From contig CAMUNZ010000047.1 of assembly GCA_947090385.1 (NCBI GenBank), positions 1 to 8,482 of the forward strand: 8,482 nucleotides of DNA, in the 5' to 3' direction. The stretch comes from an uncultured Campylobacter sp. (lineage in GTDB: Bacteria > Campylobacterota > Campylobacteria > Campylobacterales > Campylobacteraceae). Of this stretch, positions 1 to 7,051 are shown one piece after another. Made by a program: the position numbers and the translations under genes. Position 1 is the first letter of the stretch, and each line of letters begins with the position of its first letter. Below the pieces are notes generated by a model. The model ran no database searches. It was not told where the DNA came from and saw only the letters and a program-made list of their open reading frames with translations.

Positions 1-1155
1 TCCAAATTTTCTATAAACAAAATCATTATTTGTTATGTTTTTTTTGTTTCTATATCGCATTTTTTGTCCATTTTTATCAAATTTCACACCATAAAATTTT
101 AATCTTTCACACATATTTGTATTGCAATTAGAAATTTTAATATTATTTTCTTTTAAAAAATTAGCTAAATGTTTTGAAACATCATATTTGTAAGCAAAAT
201 GTTTTTGCGGAGAAATAAATTTATAGCAAATTTGATGAAAAATTATTACAGAAGAGTTTAAAACAAGTGAAATTATCATAAAAATAGCGAAAAATTTATA
301 TTTTTTTCTGAAATTTGGAAGTCTTCTGCGATAAGAAATAAAAAAAATTTTAACCATTAAAGGCACGCAAATAACGCAAAATGGCAAAAATTCTTCAAGT
401 TCTAATCTTTGTCTAAAAGATAAAAGAGAACAAAAACAAAAACTCACAAAACATATAAACCAAATTAAATCTTTTCCGCCTTTTATGCAAATTCTATAAA
501 TCACATAAACAAAATATATGAAAAAAAATGGCGAAAAGACAGCAGCAAAAACCCCAATAGTATCCAAAAAATAACCTTTTGGTTTTCCATCTACATTAAA
601 CTCATTTAAAAAAAATGAAACAATCAGCAAAACAAAAATAAAAAATGCTTTTTTTTGATTTTTCATATGAATTTGATAGAAAAAAAACGCCAAAAAGAAT
701 ATAGAAAAATTTTCAAAAATAAAAAGTGAAATTATCAATAAACAAATTTGTAAAACAAAAAAACCTTTTTGCTCACAAAAAATTATAGCAAGCGTAAAAA
801 ATATGCACAAAACTGCATTATTTACTAAAATAGAACTTGCAATAACTCCCGGCATTAAAGAATAAATCACTATGCATAAAATAGCGTCAAATGGCTTTTT
901 TGTGATATTTTTGGATATAAAATAAAGTAAAATCAAATTTAAAAAATGTATAAAAACAAGAGGAATCCTTAAAGCAAAATCATTATTTTCAAAAATTTCG
1001 CAAGAAAAACGGACGATTTTTGCTATCAAAGTTTCATTTTTAAAAAAAATATTTGCTTCATAAATACTTATACTTAAATTGTTTATGGCGATTAATAAAA
1101 AAAATAAATTCAGTAAAAAAATGAAAAATATAGAAAAAAATTCAGATTTTTTCAT
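1..1155 (-). CDS. Polytopic membrane protein, GT-C/GT39-like (partial, C-terminus beyond left edge)
   Basis: An open frame of 385 codons runs from an ATG at 1153-1155 to the window edge with no stop. The protein is very hydrophobic, with roughly nine to eleven membrane segments between residues 6 and 306, then a basic, soluble tail (about 307 onward) containing two cysteines (C324, C329 approximately). Features recalling the PMT_2/GT39 family are an acidic residue in the first outer loop (YEA at 32-34), an LRIP segment (62-65) opening the next hydrophobic stretch, and a late charged RQRLELEEFLP segment (248-258) ahead of a helix. Such enzymes move sugars from polyprenyl-phosphate donors on the outer membrane face, but the substrate here is unknown. 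The start overlaps the end of the MFS gene by 14 bases and has only a weak A-rich ribosome site; the next in-frame ATG is about 100 codons in, too late. It is the last gene of the operon in view. The family call is inference from pattern; that it is a gene is much firmer. Confidence 0.8.
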   Translation of the reverse strand, partial: MKKSEFFSIFFIFLLNLFFLLIAINNLSISIYEANIFFKNETLIAKIVRFSCEIFENNDFALRIPLVFIHFLNLILLYFISKNITKKPFDAILCIVIYSLMPGVIASSILVNNAVLCIFFTLAIIFCEQKGFFVLQICLLIISLFIFENFSIFFLAFFFYQIHMKNQKKAFFIFVLLIVSFFLNEFNVDGKPKGYFLDTIGVFAAVFSPFFFIYFVYVIYRICIKGGKDLIWFICFVSFCFCSLLSFRQRLELEEFLPFCVICVPLMVKIFFISYRRRLPNFRKKYKFFAIFMIISLVLNSSVIIFHQICYKFISPQKHFAYKYDVSKHLANFLKENNIKISNCNTNMCERLKFYGVKFDKNGQKMRYRNKKNITNNDFVYRKFG

Positions 1156-2287
1156 ATTTTTTTACTTTTATCATGCAAAAAGTGGTAAAAAATAGTATCG
1201 CGATTAAAGATGTGATAAAAATTTCCCAGCCAAAATTTCTATAAACAAATCCTGGTAAAAAACTTCCCAAAGCCCCACCAGCATAATAAAAACTGATATA
1301 AATTCCATTTGTTATAGGTTTGTGAACTTTTGCTTTTTTATTTACAAAAGCAGAAGCTAAAGAATGCACTATAAAAAATCCTATCCAAGATAAAAACATA
1401 GCAAAGAAAATAACAAAATAATTCTCATTTAAAAGCAAAAATAATGAAAAAATAAAAAATAAACATCCATAAAATATCGCTTTTGGTGCAGTTTTAAAAA
1501 AAATTTTTATCCTTCTTACATTAAAAGATATCAAAACACTAAAAGCATAGCCGACATACATCATGGCCGTTTTAAATCCGTCAAATTCTCCAGAAATTTT
1601 TGAAAGTTCAAAAGGAATATAATTTAAAATAGCTTGAAATACAAAAAAAACACTAAAAACAGCAAAAAATGAAAATTTGTTATATTTTATTAAAAAAACA
1701 TTTTTTATATCACTAAATTTTGGTTTTACGGCTTTTATAATTCTATTTACTTTCATAAAACTTAACAAAATCGAAAGCAAAATCAAAGAAAAACCTAAAA
1801 TATATATAAAAAATTTCCAAGAATAAAAATCGCTTAAAACACTGGATAAAAATCTTCCAACAAAACCGCCAATAATCGTAACGCCTATATATTTTCCAAT
1901 GGCTGATGAAATTTGTTTTTGTGGCGTATTTAAAGCAATATAACTCATTATACCAGTTAATGCAGCAGGTATAAAAAGTCCTTCTATGCCACGCAAATTT
2001 AACATCACAAAATATGAGTTAAAACTAGCAAACAAAATTTGACAAATTCCAAGAAAAAAAAGTGCTACAACAAGAATTTTTTTGATAGAAAATTTTTCAA
2101 GAATATATCCATAAAATACACTAGAAATAGCAAGCGGCAACATAACAGAAGTAGTAAAAAGCGAAGTTTGAATTTTACTAAATCCAAACTCATTTTCAAA
2201 AATAGGTGCAATCGGTTGAGGAGCATACATAACGCAAAGCGCAAGTGCTGCACATAAATAAATCAAAAATTTATTTAAATCACTCAA
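1142..2287 (-). CDS. MFS transporter, YnfM-like (DHA1-type) family
   Basis: A 381-residue inner-membrane carrier with about twelve predicted helices, the usual length for the major facilitator superfamily. An APQPIAPIF segment (22-30) ends the first helix as in YnfM-type proteins. A degenerate motif A lies between helices 2 and 3 (G60 to K70), motif-B-like LRGIEG at 98-103, GGFVGRF at 140-146 before an SDFYSWKFF loop, and a YYAGGALGSFLPG stretch at 334-346 before a GW pair. Proton-driven export of small molecules or drugs is usual for the family; the substrate cannot be read from sequence. The start is TTG, overlapping the upstream phosphoribosyltransferase stop as TTGA, so the two are probably translationally coupled. 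An in-frame TAG lies just two codons upstream, and the first in-frame ATG (residue 20) would remove helix 1. From memory, C. jejuni has an MFS efflux gene (CmeG, Cj1375) in the same general area; orthology is untested. Confidence 0.88.
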   Translation of the reverse strand: MSDLNKFLIYLCAALALCVMYAPQPIAPIFENEFGFSKIQTSLFTTSVMLPLAISSVFYGYILEKFSIKKILVVALFFLGICQILFASFNSYFVMLNLRGIEGLFIPAALTGIMSYIALNTPQKQISSAIGKYIGVTIIGGFVGRFLSSVLSDFYSWKFFIYILGFSLILLSILLSFMKVNRIIKAVKPKFSDIKNVFLIKYNKFSFFAVFSVFFVFQAILNYIPFELSKISGEFDGFKTAMMYVGYAFSVLISFNVRRIKIFFKTAPKAIFYGCLFFIFSLFLLLNENYFVIFFAMFLSWIGFFIVHSLASAFVNKKAKVHKPITNGIYISFYYAGGALGSFLPGFVYRNFGWEIFITSLIAILFFTTFCMIKVKKYEKI

Positions 2288-2724
2288 ATCCTAACATCCC
2301 AAAAAAATTCGATCCAGTCTTTTGCTTCATGTATCGCAAAATCAGGTTTTATAAGCGCTTTTTCTTTAAAAAATATAGTAGCGATTTTGATCTCGCTTTG
2401 AGAATATCTTTTTGATATCGCTTGACGAATAGTAATCATACTTTCGCCACTATCTACGATATCATCGACTAATAAAATTCTTTCAAATCCGTTTAAATCT
2501 GGGATATTAAAAATATTAATGGTATCAAGCCTTTCATTTTCATCGTAATGAATAGAATTTAAACTAAAACAATTTCTAGTTTTTAAAGCCACGCTTAAGC
2601 AATGTGCTAAAGTAAGACCACCTCTTGCAATTCCAACGATACAATCTGGATCAAATTCTTTTTGAATTTTTAAAGCATATTCTTTTATATCTTTTTCAAA
2701 TTCATCATAACTGTAATAAATCAT
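2284..2724 (-). CDS. Purine-type phosphoribosyltransferase (xanthine/guanine/hypoxanthine-like)
   Basis: A 146-residue cytoplasmic type I phosphoribosyltransferase, close to the length of Gpt-like enzymes. These join a purine base to PRPP, giving the nucleotide and pyrophosphate. The PRPP-binding signature is clear at 83-95 (ILLVDDIVDSGES, with the paired acids D87 and D88). An ARGG segment at 33-36 fits the pyrophosphate loop. The C-terminal DWIEFFWD (136-143) resembles the base-stacking WIxFPWE end of xanthine-guanine enzymes, except that Phe replaces the usual Pro. The ATG start has a good AAGGA site overlapping the stop of the permease gene, 9 bases upstream. Sitting directly after a purine permease argues for base salvage. 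Which base is used (guanine, xanthine, hypoxanthine or adenine) cannot be settled here, so no symbol is given. Confidence 0.88.
   Translation of the reverse strand: MIYYSYDEFEKDIKEYALKIQKEFDPDCIVGIARGGLTLAHCLSVALKTRNCFSLNSIHYDENERLDTINIFNIPDLNGFERILLVDDIVDSGESMITIRQAISKRYSQSEIKIATIFFKEKALIKPDFAIHEAKDWIEFFWDVRI
2289..2300 (-). promoter_or_regulatory. Possible ribosome binding sites before the TTG start of the MFS gene
   Basis: Within the last codons of the phosphoribosyltransferase gene the minus strand carries GGGA (2297-2300, nine bases from the TTG) and AGGA (2289-2292, too close at one base). The first is the better spaced. Because the TTG overlaps the preceding stop codon, ribosome re-initiation may matter more than either site. 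Confidence 0.4.
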
Positions 2725-2733
2725 TTTTTTCCT

Positions 2734-4044
2734 TTAAAATTTAAAAATTTCTGGCATAGAAGATGCTAAAAATGCCAAAAAACTAATCAAAGCAAGCGTA
2801 ATAATACCAAGATTTAACTCTTTATATCTTCCTTGCCAAATTCTTACAATAACATATGTTAAAAATCCGAAACTAAGCCCGTTTGTAATCGAATAAGTAA
2901 GTGGCATTAATATAACGATGAAAAATGCTGAAATTAAAATCGCATTGTCGCTGTAATCAATTTTTCCAAGTTCGCTAAACATTAAAATTCCAACCATTAT
3001 TAAAATAGGATAAATCGCATTTGGTGGAATTGCTTTAAAAAGTGGCAACATAAAAAGTGTTAAAACAAAAAATAATCCAGTAAAAATCGCCGTAAGCCCA
3101 CTTCTTCCGCCAGCTTCAACTCCGCTTGCGCTTTCTGCAAAAGCCGTAACAGTGCTAGTTCCAACAACAGCTCCAGCTAAGCTAGAAACAGCATCTGTGG
3201 TTAAATTTCTTGATAATTTTTTCATACTTTGTGGGTTATTATCGTTAAAAATATTTGCCCTATTTCCAACTCCAGTTAATGTGCCTATGCTATCAAAAAG
3301 ATGAGTTATAAAAAAAGTAATAATAAATGGCAAAAATGCTAATTTTAAAGCACCAAAAATATCAAGTTCGCCAAAAATTGGAGATATTGACGCAGGAAGC
3401 GAAAAAATTCCATCTGGTTTTGGAGCAAGTTCAAAACACCAAGCTAAAATTGAAGTTATTAAAATAGCTAAAATAAAAGCAGCTTTTAATCTTAAAATCC
3501 AAAATCCAATAACTAAAATAAGCCCGAAAATTCCGATTAAAACATTATGATCGCTTAAATTTCCAAGTCCTACAATAGTTGCTTCGTTTGAAACTACAAG
3601 CCCCATTTGTTTAAATCCTACAAAACAAATAAAAGTTCCTATTCCGGCGCTTATAGCTCTTCTTAAATCAAGCGGAATCGATTTAATAACCCAAATTCTA
3701 AAATTTGTAAAAGATAAAATAGTAAAAAGTAATCCGCTTAAAAAAACGATACCAAGCGCAGTTTGCCAAGGAATTTTTTGAGATATACAAAGCCCAAATG
3801 TAAAATACGCATTTAAACCCATACCGACACTTAAAGCAACAGGAGTATTTGCAAATAACCCGTTAAAAATACAGGCAAATATCGTAATTATCGCCGTTGC
3901 GCTAATCAATGCTTGCATAGGCATTCCAGCTTCACTCATTATAATCGCATTTAAAGGAACGATATAAATCATAGTCAAAAATGTCGTAAAACCAGCATTT
4001 AACTCCTGTGAAATTTTCACATCTTTAAAATTTAAAAAACTCAT
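2734..4044 (-). CDS. NCS2 family purine permease, AzgA-like
   Basis: A 436-residue polytopic inner-membrane protein matching the AzgA branch of nucleobase:cation symporter 2 along its whole length. Seen landmarks are the N-terminal FLTMIYI (22-28), GMGLNAYF at 74-81, HLFDSIGTLTGV at 248-259 with D251, and the GTSTVTAFAESASG block (295-308) with E304 followed by GGRSGLTA (312-319). The two acidic residues lie where members of this family bind substrate or protons. Members import hypoxanthine, guanine or adenine by proton symport; which base is not decided by these motifs. The ATG overlaps the mqnE stop as ATGA, and a GGAG ribosome site lies inside the end of mqnE, so expression should follow mqnE. 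The phosphoribosyltransferase that could trap imported bases begins 9 bases after its stop. The gene is intact. Confidence 0.93.
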   Translation of the reverse strand: MSFLNFKDVKISQELNAGFTTFLTMIYIVPLNAIIMSEAGMPMQALISATAIITIFACIFNGLFANTPVALSVGMGLNAYFTFGLCISQKIPWQTALGIVFLSGLLFTILSFTNFRIWVIKSIPLDLRRAISAGIGTFICFVGFKQMGLVVSNEATIVGLGNLSDHNVLIGIFGLILVIGFWILRLKAAFILAILITSILAWCFELAPKPDGIFSLPASISPIFGELDIFGALKLAFLPFIITFFITHLFDSIGTLTGVGNRANIFNDNNPQSMKKLSRNLTTDAVSSLAGAVVGTSTVTAFAESASGVEAGGRSGLTAIFTGLFFVLTLFMLPLFKAIPPNAIYPILIMVGILMFSELGKIDYSDNAILISAFFIVILMPLTYSITNGLSFGFLTYVIVRIWQGRYKELNLGIITLALISFLAFLASSMPEIFKF

Positions 4045-5105
4045 GAATAAATCTCCAATTCGTTATATAAACTATCTCTTTGAACAGGTATGAAACCAGA
4101 TGTTTTTATAAGATCTATAAACTCTTTCATTTGTCTGCCATTTTTACTTTGTGCACCGGCGCTACTTTGAATGCTTTCTTTTTCTATTGTGCCGTCAATA
4201 TCATCACAGCCAAATTCCTGTGCTACAAGCGCCAAACTCATAGTAGAAGTCGCCCAATAAGCTTTGATATGTTTTACATTATCAAGCAAAATTCTGCTAA
4301 TCGCGTAAGTTTTTAAAATTTCAACAGATCCTAAAATTTCATCTATTTTTAAAAAATTATTATCTCTTTGATAAACAAGCGGGATAAAAGCATTAAATCC
4401 ACCAGTTTTATCTTGCAAATCTCGAATTCTTAAAATATGATCTATTCTGTGTTCCCTTTTTTCAATATGCCCAAAAAGCATCGTTGCGTTGCTTTGTCTG
4501 CCCATTTTATGCCAAATTTCATGAATTTTAAGCCATTCGTCGCTTTTTACTTTTCCATTGCAGAGTTTTTTACGAATCTCTTCATCAAAAATTTCAGCCC
4601 CTCCGCCAGGCATAGAATCTACGCCAAATTCAACCATTTTTTGCAAAATTTCTTCGTATTTAAGCCCAAATTTTCGATGGATAAAATCAACTTCAGCAGC
4701 TGTCATGGCTTTTACATGCAAAAACGGATATTTTTGTTTTATTATTTTGAAAATTTCAAAATACCATTGCCAAGAAAAATTTGGATTGTGAGATGATACG
4801 ATATGAATTTCTTTTGTGCCTCTTTGAACAGTTTCATCGACTATTTGCATGATTTCTTCATGACTCATAGTGTAAGCTTTTTCGTTTTTTCGATGTGCAG
4901 AAAAAGCACAAAAAAGACAAACATCACTACAAAAATTTGTGGGATTTATATGACGATTTAAATTAAAAAAAACCTTTTTTTGATGGAATTTGGTACGAAT
5001 TTTATTTGCAAATTTTCCAAGCGTAAAAAGATCTAAATTATAAAGTTTAATTCCATCTTCATAACTTAATCTTTCACGATTTTCAAGCTTTTTTATTAAA
5101 TCCAA
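4041..5105 (-). CDS. mqnE: Aminodeoxyfutalosine synthase (MqnE), radical SAM
   Basis: MqnE adds an adenosyl radical derived from S-adenosylmethionine to 3-[(1-carboxyvinyl)oxy]benzoate to give 6-amino-6-deoxyfutalosine, an early step of the futalosine route to menaquinone. The 354-residue protein has the radical SAM CxxxCxxC cluster at C59, C63 and C66, preceded by the NRHINPTN segment (50-57) typical of MqnE. Further family landmarks are MPGGGAEIF (165-173), the ATMLFGHIE stretch (207-215) followed by HR (219-220), LQDKTGGF (230-237) and a late SAGA (315-318). The related MqnC is less likely because of the HINPTN and MLFGHIE forms. The start is TTG with an AAAGG site seven bases upstream; no closer ATG is available and the N-terminus then matches the family (RLSYEDGIKLY at 12-22). 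It is the first gene of the leftward operon and is divergent from glmS. One oddity is SSHNP (104-108) where many homologues have a GGxHP form. Confidence 0.93.
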   Translation of the reverse strand: MDLIKKLENRERLSYEDGIKLYNLDLFTLGKFANKIRTKFHQKKVFFNLNRHINPTNFCSDVCLFCAFSAHRKNEKAYTMSHEEIMQIVDETVQRGTKEIHIVSSHNPNFSWQWYFEIFKIIKQKYPFLHVKAMTAAEVDFIHRKFGLKYEEILQKMVEFGVDSMPGGGAEIFDEEIRKKLCNGKVKSDEWLKIHEIWHKMGRQSNATMLFGHIEKREHRIDHILRIRDLQDKTGGFNAFIPLVYQRDNNFLKIDEILGSVEILKTYAISRILLDNVKHIKAYWATSTMSLALVAQEFGCDDIDGTIEKESIQSSAGAQSKNGRQMKEFIDLIKTSGFIPVQRDSLYNELEIYS

Positions 5106-5111
5106 GTTGTT

Positions 5112-5117
5112 ACCTTT
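5112..5117 (-). promoter_or_regulatory. Ribosome binding site deciding the TTG start of mqnE
   Basis: On the minus strand AAAGGT lies seven bases before the TTG at 5103-5105. There is no ATG nearby in frame, so this site fixes the unusual start codon of mqnE. Confidence 0.7.
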
Positions 5118-5133
5118 CGAATAAAAAGTGACT

Positions 5134-5139
5134 ATTATA
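5134..5139 (-). promoter_or_regulatory. -10 box of the promoter for the mqnE operon
   Basis: The minus strand reads TATAAT, a perfect -10 element, preceded by TTTTG and a long T-rich tract and by no clear -35. This is the usual look of Campylobacter sigma-70 promoters. Transcription would begin near 5127, giving a leader of roughly 20 bases before the TTG of mqnE. Confidence 0.75.
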
Positions 5140-5180
5140 CAAAAAAAATATAAAAAATCCCTTTTTAATAAAAATAATTG

Positions 5181-5186
5181 TAATAT
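5181..5186 (+). promoter_or_regulatory. Candidate -10 box for glmS
   Basis: TAATAT follows TTG and a T/A-rich stretch, about 32 bases before the glmS ATG. It matches the -10 consensus in four of six positions, so the assignment is tentative in such AT-rich DNA. An AAGGA ribosome site at 5204-5208 lies between it and the start codon. Confidence 0.4.
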
Positions 5187-5217
5187 ACAAAAATTTAATT
5201 TTTAAGGACTATAAAAA

Positions 5218-7029
5218 ATGTGTGGTATAGTAGGATATATCGGCGATAAAGAGAAAAAAAATATTATTTTAAATGGATTGAAAGAATTAGAATATAGAGG
5301 TTATGATAGTGCTGGAATGGCGATAATGAGCGATTGTAATATAAATTATTTTAAAGCTGTTGGGAAATTAGAAAATTTAGTAAAAAAATGTGAAAATTTT
5401 AGTTGCGATAGTTTTGGTGTAGCGATCGGACATACAAGATGGGCAACTCACGGAAAACCAACAGAAATAAACGCACATCCGCATTTAGGGGAATTTAGTT
5501 TTGTTACACACAACGGAATAATAGAAAATTACAAAGAGATAAAAGACGAATTAGAAAAAAATGGCGTGAAATTTTTAAGTCAAACAGATACAGAAGTTAT
5601 AGTTCATCTTTTTGAAAAAAATTATGCGAAATTTAAAAATGATTTTAAAGCTTTTGAGGAGACGATTTCTAGACTTACTGGATCTTTTGCAATTTTATTA
5701 ATAAGCAAAATTGCACCAAAAAAGATATTTTTTGCAAAAAATTCAGTCCCTTTAATCATATCAAAATGTGAAAATGATGAGATATTTTTTAGCTCTTCTG
5801 ATGCGCCGATAGTTGGATTTGCAAAAGAAGGCGTGTATTTAGAAGATGGAATTTACGGCGTCGCAGAATTTGGAAAGATAAATTTTTATAAAAATAAAAA
5901 AGAAATTTTTCCTTCTACACAAAAACTTCCAGAAAGTAAAAATTTAGCCCAAAAAGACGGTTATAGGTTTTTTATGGAAAAAGAAATTTTCGAACAAAGT
6001 CAAGTAGTAGCCGAGACATTGATGGGTAGAACAAAAAATTTAAAAATAAATTTTGATGAAATAAATCAAGATATTTTTGACGGAGTGGAAGAAATTTTAC
6101 TTTGCGCTTGCGGGACTAGCTACAATGCTGCTTTGGTGGCGAGTTACCTTTTTGAAAGAATTGGTAAAATTCGCACAAAAGTAGAAATAGCTAGCGAATT
6201 TAGATATAAAAAACCATTTTTAAATAAAAATTCACTTTTTATAGTAATTTCACAAAGTGGCGAGACAGCGGACACATTGGAAGCTTTAAAAATCGCTAAA
6301 AATTCGGGATTAAAAACAATTGCTATTTGCAACGTTGATAATAGCTCAATTGTGCGAGAAGCTAAAAATGTGATCTTAACTCGCGCTGGAATAGAAAAAG
6401 GCGTGGCATCGACAAAAGCTTTTGCAACTCAAGTTGTAACGCTTTGGATGCTTGTTTTATATCTTGCGCAAATTAGAAACTCAATACCAAAAAACGAGAT
6501 TGAAAATGAAATAAAAACACTTTTGCATATACCGCAAATTTTAAAAATAAAAGATGGCTTACAAGATAAAATTTATCGCATAAGTAAGCATTATTTACAC
6601 GGTCATGGATTTTTCTTTATTGGACGGGATATTTTTTATCCTTTGGCTTTAGAAGGTGCTTTAAAATTAAAAGAAATTAGCTATTTGCATGCAGAAGGTT
6701 ATCCAAGTGGCGAAATGAAACATGGACCTATCGCACTTGCTGATTCTGAGCTTTTTACAATTGCGCTTTTACCTAAAAATGCACTTTATGAAAAAACTAA
6801 ATCAAACGTAGAAGAGCTTGCAGCGAGGGATTCTTATATATTAGCAATATCACCAAACGAATTTGAAATTTGTGACGATTTTATAAAAACAAGCGAACAA
6901 GATCATATTATGAGCGAATTCTTTGAAATGATGGTAATTTTACAACTTTTAGCGCTTGAAATTTCTATAAGACTTGGAAACGATGTGGATATGCCAAGAA
7001 ATTTGGCAAAAAGTGTAACAGTAGAATAA
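5218..7029 (+). CDS. glmS: Glutamine--fructose-6-phosphate aminotransferase (isomerizing), GlmS
   Basis: GlmS converts fructose-6-phosphate and glutamine into glucosamine-6-phosphate, the entry step to UDP-GlcNAc for peptidoglycan and lipooligosaccharide. It is cytoplasmic. At 603 residues it is full length. The N-terminal class II glutaminase domain (about 1-220) has the nucleophile C2 exposed after Met removal, HTRWATHGKP (72-81) with R74, HNG (98-100) and TD (123-124). Two SIS sugar-isomerase domains follow: CGTSYNA (298-304), SQSGET (345-350) and EKGVASTKAF (393-402) in the first; GRDIFYPLALEGALKLKE (469-486) and GEMKHGP (498-504) in the second. The C-terminus DMPRNLAKSVTVE, with the sugar-binding lysine K598, is canonical. 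The ATG has an AAGGA site nine bases upstream. The gene is divergent from mqnE and ends in a hairpin shared with htrA. There is no room or sign of a glmS ribozyme in the leader. Confidence 0.98.
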   Translation: MCGIVGYIGDKEKKNIILNGLKELEYRGYDSAGMAIMSDCNINYFKAVGKLENLVKKCENFSCDSFGVAIGHTRWATHGKPTEINAHPHLGEFSFVTHNGIIENYKEIKDELEKNGVKFLSQTDTEVIVHLFEKNYAKFKNDFKAFEETISRLTGSFAILLISKIAPKKIFFAKNSVPLIISKCENDEIFFSSSDAPIVGFAKEGVYLEDGIYGVAEFGKINFYKNKKEIFPSTQKLPESKNLAQKDGYRFFMEKEIFEQSQVVAETLMGRTKNLKINFDEINQDIFDGVEEILLCACGTSYNAALVASYLFERIGKIRTKVEIASEFRYKKPFLNKNSLFIVISQSGETADTLEALKIAKNSGLKTIAICNVDNSSIVREAKNVILTRAGIEKGVASTKAFATQVVTLWMLVLYLAQIRNSIPKNEIENEIKTLLHIPQILKIKDGLQDKIYRISKHYLHGHGFFFIGRDIFYPLALEGALKLKEISYLHAEGYPSGEMKHGPIALADSELFTIALLPKNALYEKTKSNVEELAARDSYILAISPNEFEICDDFIKTSEQDHIMSEFFEMMVILQLLALEISIRLGNDVDMPRNLAKSVTVE

Positions 7030-7051
7030 TCGGCAAAACGCCGATTATTTT
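7025..7051. terminator. Bidirectional hairpin terminator between glmS and htrA
   Basis: A perfect 10-bp inverted repeat (7025-7034 paired with 7040-7049) closes on a five-base AAAAC loop, with a CGGC/GCCG core. On the plus strand it runs into TTTT (7048-7051), fitting rho-independent termination of glmS. The minus-strand side has a poorer T-run, so termination of htrA is less sure. The left arm contains the glmS stop codon and the right arm contains the htrA stop codon. Confidence 0.75.

Noticed and set aside
600..700. Phase-variable homopolymer tracts in the GT39-like gene
   Set aside because: Runs of A or T reach only eight bases and similar runs occur in neighbouring genes and the spacer; the G/C tracts typical of Campylobacter phase variation are absent.
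2039..2257. Short plus-strand and alternative minus-strand frames inside the MFS gene
   Set aside because: Low-complexity K/N- or L/F-rich translations in AT-rich DNA; the MFS frame explains the region.
4437..4796. Plus-strand open frames of 119 and 77 codons inside mqnE
   Set aside because: They lie antisense to a well-conserved gene, have no ribosome site or recognisable domain, and reflect the codon bias of the true frame.
5187..5217. glmS ribozyme or riboswitch ahead of glmS
   Set aside because: The leader is only about 25 bases and the whole spacer is 112 bases of simple AT-rich sequence, without the required structured core; the element is known mainly from Firmicutes.
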